From Blastococcus sp. CT_GayMR20 (GTDB taxonomy: Bacteria; Actinomycetota; Actinomycetes; Mycobacteriales; Geodermatophilaceae), in contig NZ_SPQM01000081.1 of the NCBI RefSeq assembly GCF_004570345.1, positions 1-21,766 on the forward strand: a DNA stretch of 21,766 nucleotides, written 5' to 3'. Shown piece after piece: positions 16,409 to 21,766 of the stretch. Within the stretch, counting starts at the first letter, position 1; each line of letters starts with the position of its first letter. The notes under the pieces were generated by a model. The model made no database searches. It had not been told where the DNA came from and saw only the letters and a program-made list of their open reading frames with translations. Position numbers and translations under genes: made by a program.

Positions 16409-16421
16409 CTCGCCGTGCGCC

Positions 16422-16454
16422 GTCCTGGCTCACCGCAAGGGGTCCTGGCTCACC
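16422..16454 (+). repeat. 13-bp direct repeat GTCCTGGCTCACC, period 20 bp
   Basis: Copies lie at 16422-16434 and 16442-16454, and an inverted copy at 16461-16473. Either direct copy can pair with the inverted one, so two mutually exclusive stems are possible. The first copy begins 14 bp after the ABC-F stop. Confidence 0.85.
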
Positions 16455-16477
16455 ATCGACGGTGAGCCAGGACCCCT
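16438..16477. terminator. 17-bp-stem hairpin downstream of the ABC-F gene (possible terminator or repeat)
   Basis: The arms 16438-16454 (AGGGGTCCTGGCTCACC) and 16461-16477 are exact reverse complements around a 6-nt loop, ATCGAC. The stem is very GC-rich. It starts 30 bp after the ABC-F stop, a good place for a terminator, but no T-run follows, as is common in actinobacterial terminators. It could equally be a mobile palindromic repeat. Confidence 0.6.
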
Positions 16478-16501
16478 GATGATCAGGTCACCTGATCATC
16501 A
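16477..16501. repeat. 12-bp-arm palindrome TGATGATCAGGT-C-ACCTGATCATCA
   Basis: Perfect arms lie around a single central C, directly abutting the previous hairpin and sharing base 16477 with it. Smaller nested palindromes are visible: CCTGAT-G-ATCAGG (16475-16487) and CCTGAT-CATC-ATCAGG (16491-16506). Its AT-richer composition differs from the surroundings. Confidence 0.85.
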
Positions 16502-16530
16502 TCAGGCGGCGGAGCTGCCACGCTGGTCGA

Positions 16531-16605
16531 CCGGTCCGTGGTGGCGGCTACCGGGTGCGGGCGTCGTTCCCGCTGCCCGCGGACAAGGCGGCGGTGATGG
16601 CATGA
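16531..16605 (+). pseudogene. Remnant of a sensor histidine kinase C-terminus
   Basis: Twenty-four codons ending in TGA read PVRGGGYRVRASFPLPAD then KAAVMA. GGGYRVRASFPLP looks like the end of the ATPase domain of HisKA_3 (NarL-partner) kinases. The stop overlaps the ATG of the adjacent response-regulator remnant as ATGA, the normal kinase-regulator coupling. Everything upstream of this tail has been lost and the palindromic repeats stand there instead. Confidence 0.6.
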
Positions 16606-16931
16606 CGATCCGGGTGGTCCGCCGACGGAGCGGCGGGCGTGCGCGTGGTCACCGAGCAGAAGCCGGACGTCGTGCTGCTCGACGTGCGCATGCCCGGGAT
16701 GGACGGGCTGGAGGCCGCCCGGCGGATCCTCGCCGCCGACCTGCCGACGCGGGTCGTCGCCTCACCACCTTCGACGAGGACGAGTACGTGACCGCCGCGC
16801 TCCGGGCGGGCCTGGGCGAGGCCACCGTCGAGACGCACGTCAGCCGGATCCTGCTGGAGCTCGGCCTGCGGGACCGGGTGCAGGCGGTCGCCTTCGCCTT
16901 CGAGAGCGGGCTCGTCACGCCTGGCCGGTAG
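16602..16931 (+). pseudogene. Degraded NarL/LuxR-type response regulator
   Basis: Pieces of one response regulator can be read in order but in different frames. MTIRVV opens at ATG 16602. A missing stretch follows, then ADGAAGVRVVTEQKPD and VVLLDVRMPGMDGLEAARRI, which includes the phospho-acceptor Asp. The frame then breaks near 16760. LTTFDEDEYVTAALRAG follows in the new frame and joins directly to EATVETHVSRILLELGLRDRV, the last helices of a LuxR-type DNA-binding domain, ending at TAG 16929-16931. The damage therefore includes an N-terminal deletion of roughly 28 codons, a frameshift, and loss of the receiver end plus linker and first HTH helices (roughly 75 codons). Size estimates are from family length. 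Confidence 0.85.
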
Positions 16932-16934
16932 CCT
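16929..16934 (+). promoter_or_regulatory. Candidate -10 element (TAGCCT) of the Mrp operon
   Basis: TAGCCT fits TANNNT and would give a leader of about 65 nt ending in GGAG (16998-17001) before GTG 17006. No clear -35 is present. It overlaps the stop of the response-regulator pseudogene. Confidence 0.35.
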
Positions 16935-17005
16935 GGGAGTACCGCCGCCGGTGTCCCCGCGACGTCTGTGGTCGTCCCCGAGCCCGCGTCGACTCCCGGA
17001 GACCC

Positions 17006-19888
17006 GTGATCCTTTTCCTGCTCCTCCACCTCGCGGCGGCCGTGCTGGCCCCGCTGCTCGTCCGGTGGTGGGGGCGGCAGGCGTTCCTGGTCCTCGCGCT
17101 CGTGCCCGCCGCGGCGTTCGGCTGGCTGCTGGGGCAGCTCGGAACGGTCACCGCCGGGAGCGAGGTCCGCGAGACGACGCCGTGGATCCCGGCGCTCGAC
17201 GTCGACATCGCGCTGCGACTGGACCCGCTCGCACTCGCCTTCGCACTCCTGGTCACCGGGGTCGGTGCGCTGGTGCTCGTCTACTGCGCCCGGTACTTCG
17301 GACCCGGGGACGACGGCACCGGCCGGTTCGCCGCGAACCTCACCGCCTTCGCCGGTTCGATGCTCGGCCTCGTCGTGGCCGACGACCTGCTGCTGCTCTA
17401 CGTGTTCTGGGAGCTCACGACCGTCTTCTCGTTCCTGCTGATCGGTGGCGGCGGCAGCCGGCTGGCGGCCCGGCGCGCGGCCAGCCAGGCGCTGATCCTC
17501 ACCACCGCGGGCGGGCTCGCGATGCTGGTCGGCGTCCTGCTGATCGGGGAGGCCAGCGGCAGCTACCTGCTGTCGGAGGTGGTCGCCGATCCCGGCAGCG
17601 GCACCGGGATGGTGGCCGGCGCCCTGCTCGTGCTGGTCGGCGCGATCACCAAGTCGGCGATGGTGCCGTTCCACTTCTGGCTGCCGGCCGCGATGGAGGC
17701 CCCCACCCCCGTCAGCGCGTACCTGCACGCCGCGGCGATGGTGAAGGCCGGCATCTACCTCGTCGCCCGGCTCGCGCCCGGGCTGGCCGACCTGCCCGGG
17801 TGGCGACCGGTCGTGCTGGGCCTCGGTGCGGCCACGATGCTCGTCGGCGGGTACCGCGCGCTGCGGCAGACCGACCTCAAGCTGTTGCTCGCCTTCGGCA
17901 CCGTCAGCCAGCTGGGATTCCTCATGGTCCTGGTGGGCGGCGGGAGCGCGGAGCTGGCCGCCGCCGGCCTGGCGATGACGCTGGCGCACGCCCTCTTCAA
18001 GTCGACGCTCTTCCTCACCGTCGGGGTCGTCGACCACGCGACCGGCACCCGCGACCTCCGGCAGCTCTCCGGCCTCGGCCGGCGCCTGCCGGTCCTCGCC
18101 TGGATCGGCGGCCTCGCCGCACTGTCGATGGCGGGCGTCCCGCCGCTGCTCGGCTTCGTGGGCAAGGAGGCGGCCTTCACCGCGCTCCTGGAGGGCGGAC
18201 TGCCCGACCGGACCGCCGCGACGGTCGAACTGGCCGTCCTGGTCGGGGGTTCGGTGCTGACCGCCGCCTACTCCCTCCGGTTCTGGTGGGGCGCGTTCGC
18301 CCGCAAGCCGGACCTGCCCGACCCCGCACCGGCCGAACTGGTGCACCCCCCGGGTGCCCTCTTCCTCACCGCCCCGGCGGTCCTTGTGCTGGCCGGGCTG
18401 GTGCTCGGCCCCGCCAGCCCGCTGCTGGAACCGCTGGTCGCCGGCTACGCGGAGACGCTGCCGCTGCTGGCGCCCGAGGCGGAGGAGCTGGCCCTGTGGC
18501 ACGGCTGGCAGCCCGCCCTGCTGCTCTCGGCGATCACCCTGATCGGCGGCGCCGCGCTGTTCGTCGCCCGCACGCAGGTCCTCCGCCTGCAGCGCCGGTA
18601 CGCCGTCGGCGCCTCGGCGGACGAGGGGTACTGGAACGTCATCCAGGGCCTGGACCGGCTGTCGGTGCTCGTCACCGGCACCACCCAGCGCGGCTCGCTG
18701 CCCGCCTACCTCGGCACGATCCTGGTCGTCGTCCTCGCACTGCCCGGCACGCTGCTGATCACCCGCGCCCCCTGGCCCGACGACTGGCGCGCCTGGGACA
18801 CCCCCGTGCAGGCGCTGGTCGGCGTCGTCGTCCTCGCCGCGGCCGGGATGGCGCTGCGGATCCGCCAGCGGCTGTCGGTCGTGCTCGTCGTCGGCGTCAC
18901 CGGGTACGGGATGGCGGTCCTCTTCGCGCTGCAGGGGGCGCCCGACCTCGCCCTCACCCAGTTCCTCGTCGAGACGCTCACGCTGGTCACGTTCGTGCTG
19001 GTGCTCCGCAAGCTGCCCAAGGACATCATCGAGCGGCACCTCCCCCGCGAACGCGTCGTCCGCGGCGCCATCGCCGTCGCCATGGGCGTGCTCATGGCCT
19101 GCGTCGGCGCGGTCGCCCTCGACGTCCGGACGGCGACGCCCGTGTCGGCCGACTACCCGGAGGCGGCCTACGACTTCGGCGGCGGCAAGAACATCGTCAA
19201 CGTGACCCTCGTCGACATCCGGGCCTGGGACACCCTCGGCGAGATCTCGCTGCTCGTGGTCGCGGCCACCGGCGTCGCCAGCCTGGTCTTCCTCCGGCGC
19301 CGGACCGGCGTGGTCGACCGGCTCGGGACCGCCGTCCCGACCGGGGAGACGCCCGCGAGGCGGGGTCCCCGCCGACGCTGGCTGGCCGCGAGCGCGACCC
19401 TGCCGCCGGAGCGCCGCTCGGTGGTGCTCGAGGTGATCACCCGGGTGCTGTTCCACACGATCCTGGTGTTCTCGCTGTACCTGCTGTTCTCCGGCCACAA
19501 CGAGCCCGGCGGCGGGTTCGCCGGCGGGCTGGTCGCCGGCCTCGCGCTCGTGCTCCGCTACCTCGCCGGCGGCCGCTACGAGCTGGGGGAGGCGGCGCCG
19601 GTCGACCCCGGTCTGCTGCTCGGCGCCGGCCTGCTCTTCGCCGGCGGCACCGGGGTGGCCGGGCTGCTGCTCGGCGCGGAGGTCCTGCAGACGGCCATCC
19701 TCGAGACCACCCTCCCGGTGCTCGGCGACGTGAAGCTCGTGACGTCGCTCTTCTTCGACATGGGGGTCTACCTGATCGTCGTCGGCCTGGTCCTGGACGT
19801 GCTGCGCAGCCTCGGCGCGGAGCTCGACCGGCAGGAGGACGAGGGCGACCCGATCGAGGCCCAGCCCGGAGAGGTGATCGTCCGATGA
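17006..19888 (+). CDS. mrpA: Na+/H+ antiporter subunit A with fused subunit B domain (MrpA-MrpB)
   Basis: This is a 960-residue, highly hydrophobic protein. Residues about 115-400 form the NuoL-like proton-channel domain, with Glu136 in FWELTT, Lys216 in TKSAMVPFHFWLPAAMEAPTPVS, His241 and Lys247. Residues about 610-680 hold the MrpA C-terminal region with LQGAPDLALTQFLVETLTLV, followed by NIVNVTLVDIRAWDTLGE. From about residue 805 a MrpB domain follows (VITRVLFHTILVFSLYLLFSGHNEPGGGFAGG region). The A-B fusion is common in actinobacteria. The complex swaps cytoplasmic Na+ (or other monovalent cations) for external H+, supporting pH and salt tolerance. GTG 17006 has GGAG four nt upstream. The stop overlaps mrpC (ATGA). 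Confidence 0.95.
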   Translation: MILFLLLHLAAAVLAPLLVRWWGRQAFLVLALVPAAAFGWLLGQLGTVTAGSEVRETTPWIPALDVDIALRLDPLALAFALLVTGVGALVLVYCARYFGPGDDGTGRFAANLTAFAGSMLGLVVADDLLLLYVFWELTTVFSFLLIGGGGSRLAARRAASQALILTTAGGLAMLVGVLLIGEASGSYLLSEVVADPGSGTGMVAGALLVLVGAITKSAMVPFHFWLPAAMEAPTPVSAYLHAAAMVKAGIYLVARLAPGLADLPGWRPVVLGLGAATMLVGGYRALRQTDLKLLLAFGTVSQLGFLMVLVGGGSAELAAAGLAMTLAHALFKSTLFLTVGVVDHATGTRDLRQLSGLGRRLPVLAWIGGLAALSMAGVPPLLGFVGKEAAFTALLEGGLPDRTAATVELAVLVGGSVLTAAYSLRFWWGAFARKPDLPDPAPAELVHPPGALFLTAPAVLVLAGLVLGPASPLLEPLVAGYAETLPLLAPEAEELALWHGWQPALLLSAITLIGGAALFVARTQVLRLQRRYAVGASADEGYWNVIQGLDRLSVLVTGTTQRGSLPAYLGTILVVVLALPGTLLITRAPWPDDWRAWDTPVQALVGVVVLAAAGMALRIRQRLSVVLVVGVTGYGMAVLFALQGAPDLALTQFLVETLTLVTFVLVLRKLPKDIIERHLPRERVVRGAIAVAMGVLMACVGAVALDVRTATPVSADYPEAAYDFGGGKNIVNVTLVDIRAWDTLGEISLLVVAATGVASLVFLRRRTGVVDRLGTAVPTGETPARRGPRRRWLAASATLPPERRSVVLEVITRVLFHTILVFSLYLLFSGHNEPGGGFAGGLVAGLALVLRYLAGGRYELGEAAPVDPGLLLGAGLLFAGGTGVAGLLLGAEVLQTAILETTLPVLGDVKLVTSLFFDMGVYLIVVGLVLDVLRSLGAELDRQEDEGDPIEAQPGEVIVR

Positions 19889-20391
19889 CCCCCACCGTCG
19901 TCCTGCCGGTGATCATCGGTGGGCTCTACGCCGCCGGGGTGTACCTGCTGCTCGACCGCAGCCTCACCCGCGTCCTGCTGGGGTTCCTGCTGCTCGGCAA
20001 CGCGACGAACCTGCTGCTGCTCTCCACCGGCGGCGTGGCGGGCCTGGCGCCGATCCTCGGCTACGCCGAGCCCGGGGAGATGAGCGATCCGCTGCCCCAG
20101 GCGCTGATCCTGACCGCGATCGTGATCACCTTCGGCGTCTCCGCGTTCGTCCTGGCGATGATCCACCGCTCGTGGGCGCTGGCCCGCAACGAGGCGGTCG
20201 GCACCGACGAGGAGGACCGCCGCGTCGCCGGCCGGCTCGGCACGGACGCCGACGAGCTCGACCCCGACGACCTCGCACCCGACGACCGGCCCGCCGGGCA
20301 CGCCGACAGCTTGTCCCCGCGCCGCCGCCCCACCGTCGACCCCGAGGTGCTCGCCGACGACGTCGACCTCCCGCTGGGGGGCGCCCAGTGA
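19885..20391 (+). CDS. mrpC: Na+/H+ antiporter subunit C (MrpC)
   Basis: This 168-residue protein is homologous to NuoK. Three membrane helices occupy about residues 1-110, with GVYLLLDRSLTRVLLGFLLLGNATNLLLL (18-46) and DPLPQALILTAIVITFGVSAF (68-88). The remaining 55-60 residues form a hydrophilic, very acidic tail (DADELDPDDLAPDD region), longer than in compact MrpC proteins of about 110-120 residues. The tail is probably cytoplasmic. The ATG overlaps the mrpA stop, and its own stop overlaps the GTG of mrpD, so the three subunits are translationally coupled. Confidence 0.94.
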   Translation: MTPTVVLPVIIGGLYAAGVYLLLDRSLTRVLLGFLLLGNATNLLLLSTGGVAGLAPILGYAEPGEMSDPLPQALILTAIVITFGVSAFVLAMIHRSWALARNEAVGTDEEDRRVAGRLGTDADELDPDDLAPDDRPAGHADSLSPRRRPTVDPEVLADDVDLPLGGAQ

Positions 20392-21766
20392 TCTCCGTGC
20401 TCGCCCCGCTGCCGGTGCTCCTGCCGCTGCTCGGCGCCGCCTGCACGCTGCTGGTCGGCCGCCATCCCGGCGTCCAGCGGTTGGTCAGCCTGGCGGTGCT
20501 GACCGCAGTCCTCGCCGTCTCGGTGGCGCTGCTCCTGCAGGCCGACGCCGACGGGGCCACGTCCGTGGCCGTCGGCGGCTGGCCCGTGCCGCTGGGGATC
20601 GTGCTCGTCGTCGACCGGCTGTCGGCGCTGATGCTGGTCGTCGCCTCCACAGTCGCGCTCGGCGTCCTCGTGTTCGCGGTCGGGCAGGGCTCGGCCGACG
20701 GCGACGAGGAGGGGCCGGTCTCGATCTTCCACCCGACGTTCCTCGTGCTGATCGCGGGCGTGAGCAACGCCTTCCTGGCCGGCGACCTGTTCAACCTCTA
20801 CGTCGGCTTCGAGATCCTGCTGATGGCCAGCTACGTGCTGCTTACCCTCGGCGGATCCGCGCCCCGGGTGCGGGCCGGCATCACGTACGTGGTCGTCAGC
20901 CTCACCAGCTCGCTGATCTTCCTGGCCGCCATCGCGCTGGTCTACGCCGCGACCGGCACCGTCACCATGGCCCAGCTGGCAAACCGCCTCGGCGACCTGC
21001 CCGAGGGCACCCAGGTGCTGCTGCAGTCGATGCTGCTGATCGCGTTCTCCATCAAGGCGGCGGTCTTCCCGCTGTCGGCCTGGCTGCCGGACAGCTACCC
21101 GACGGCCCCCGCACCTGTCACCGCCGTGTTCGCCGGCCTGCTCACCAAGGTCGGCGTCTACGCGATCATCCGCACCCAGACGCTGCTGTTCCCGGGCGGC
21201 GCGCTCGACGACCTGCTGATGTGGGCGGGCCTGGCCACCATGGTCATGGGCATCCTCGGCGCGGTCGCGCAGACCGACATCCGCCGGATGCTGTCCTTCA
21301 CCCTGGTCAGCCACATCGGCTACATGGTCTTCGGCATCGCCCTGGGGACGGCGGCCGGGCTGGCCGGCGCGATCTTCTACGTCGCCCACCACATCGCGAT
21401 CCAGACGACGCTCTTCCTCGTCGCGGGGCTCGTCGAGCGGCAGGGCGGGTCGACCTCGGTGGACCGCCTCGGCGGGCTGGCGAAGCGGTCGCCGCTACTG
21501 GCGTTCCTCTTCTTCGTCCCGGCGATGAACCTGGCGGGGATCCCGCCACTGTCCGGGTTCATCGGCAAGCTCGGCCTGCTCGAGGCCGGGGTGGCCGACG
21601 GCAGCCCGCTCGCCCTCACCCTGGTGGCGGGCGGCGTCGTGACCAGCCTGCTCACCCTGCTGGCCGTCGCCCGCGTCTGGACCCGCGCCTTCTGGCGGCC
21701 GCCGACGCAGGAGCCGGCCGCCGACACGGCCGCCGCGGCGGCCAGCGACGCCGGCGGGCGCGCGGA
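20388..21766 (+). CDS. mrpD: Na+/H+ antiporter subunit D (MrpD), truncated by window end
   Basis: The reading frame stays open for 459 codons to the end of the window. It encodes a NuoM/NuoN-like channel subunit. Visible marks are Glu142 in YVGFEILLMASYVLL, Lys223 in FSIKAAVFPLSAWLPDSYPTAPAP, AGLLTKVGVYA, the QTDIRRMLSFTLVSHIGYM stretch and NLAGIPPLSGFIGK. These are the conserved proton-path residues of the antiporter fold. GTG 20388 overlaps the mrpC stop (GTGA). The last visible residues are Ala-rich (ADTAAAAASDAGG), near the usual C-terminus, so little is probably missing. The subunits E, F and G are expected just beyond the window. Confidence 0.94.
   Translation, partial: MISVLAPLPVLLPLLGAACTLLVGRHPGVQRLVSLAVLTAVLAVSVALLLQADADGATSVAVGGWPVPLGIVLVVDRLSALMLVVASTVALGVLVFAVGQGSADGDEEGPVSIFHPTFLVLIAGVSNAFLAGDLFNLYVGFEILLMASYVLLTLGGSAPRVRAGITYVVVSLTSSLIFLAAIALVYAATGTVTMAQLANRLGDLPEGTQVLLQSMLLIAFSIKAAVFPLSAWLPDSYPTAPAPVTAVFAGLLTKVGVYAIIRTQTLLFPGGALDDLLMWAGLATMVMGILGAVAQTDIRRMLSFTLVSHIGYMVFGIALGTAAGLAGAIFYVAHHIAIQTTLFLVAGLVERQGGSTSVDRLGGLAKRSPLLAFLFFVPAMNLAGIPPLSGFIGKLGLLEAGVADGSPLALTLVAGGVVTSLLTLLAVARVWTRAFWRPPTQEPAADTAAAAASDAGGRA

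Larger units (their letters stand above)
16409..17005. other. 597-bp region without an intact gene
   Basis: Left to right this region holds a short unassigned stretch, a compound direct/inverted repeat element (16422-16506) and the last codons of a sensor kinase (16531-16605). These are followed by a truncated and frameshifted response regulator (16602-16931), then about 75 bp with a -10-like TAGCCT and the ribosome-binding site GGAG (16998-17001) of the Mrp operon. Long antisense frames that cover it are codon-bias artefacts. Confidence 0.8.

Noticed and set aside
16422..16506. CRISPR-like repeats
   Set aside because: There are only two direct copies with a 7-bp gap and no spacer-sized unique sequence; the structure is palindromic, not an array.
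16602..16931. An intact small response-regulator gene
   Set aside because: No single frame joins the conserved receiver and DNA-binding pieces; the frame breaks near 16760 and large conserved parts are absent.
16649..19498. A 949-codon minus-strand open frame opposite mrpA
   Set aside because: The Glu/Gln/Arg-rich low-complexity translation is the mirror of a membrane protein gene, and mrpA is unambiguous.
16951..20391. A 1146-codon plus-strand frame overlapping mrpA and running into mrpC
   Set aside because: Only the mrpC part is real; the upstream part is an Arg/Pro-rich out-of-frame reading of mrpA.

Overview
The window is very GC-rich (roughly 70-75% by eye) and densely packed, with many GTG starts and 4-bp ATGA/GTGA gene overlaps. 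It has actinobacterial gene types: a Cfp30B-like VOC protein, an F420-type PPOX protein, a fused MrpAB and the ATP-grasp/alpha-E/transglutaminase triad. The style suggests a high-GC soil actinobacterium such as the Geodermatophilaceae. That placement is inferred from style and gene families, not from a marker gene. No rRNA, tRNA, CRISPR array, phage or transposase gene was seen.

Layout. (1) 1-1359 (+): the end of a peptide ABC-transporter operon, with the tail of the first ATPase (DppD/OppD type) and a complete second ATPase (DppF/OppF type). (2) 1364-4765: a single-domain Rieske protein (-), a secreted or membrane TPM-domain protein with a long helical region and a Gly-rich tail (+), and a two-domain VOC protein (+). 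(3) 4762-7194 (-): an operon of two pirins and a PPOX/F420-type flavin-binding protein. (4) 7252-9119 (+), divergent from the pirins: a fused MetV-like/MTHFR-like protein translationally coupled to a SAM-dependent methyltransferase. (5) 9170-11058 (+): a winged-helix repressor with a probable autoregulatory operator, overlapping an MFS transporter. (6) 11104-14581 (+): a three-gene cassette of circularly permuted ATP-grasp, alpha-E protein and transglutaminase-like protease. (7) 14597-16408 (+): an ABC-F ATPase with a Uup-like C-terminal coiled coil. (8) 16409-17005: no intact gene, but a compound palindrome and the remains of a NarL-type two-component system. (9) 17006 to the window end (+): the start of an Mrp (Mnh) Na+/H+ antiporter operon, with fused MrpA-MrpB, MrpC and a partial MrpD.

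How the genes work together. The strongest functional unit of uncertain biochemistry is the ATP-grasp/alpha-E/transglutaminase cassette. It looks like a ligase-plus-peptidase system for making or remodelling a peptide-like product, and no substrate can be read from the sequence. The MetV/MTHFR-like fusion next to a methyltransferase suggests a one-carbon or methyl-transfer pair. The repressor/MFS pair looks like a self-regulated efflux module. The Mrp genes encode a multisubunit cation/proton antiporter.

Non-coding highlights. Three genes (9170, 11104, 14597) lack a Shine-Dalgarno sequence and have a -10-like hexamer ending exactly 7 nt before the start codon, which suggests leaderless transcripts. 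There is a 30-bp perfect palindrome inside the 3' end of the ATP-grasp gene. A compound hairpin element lies next to the decayed two-component system.
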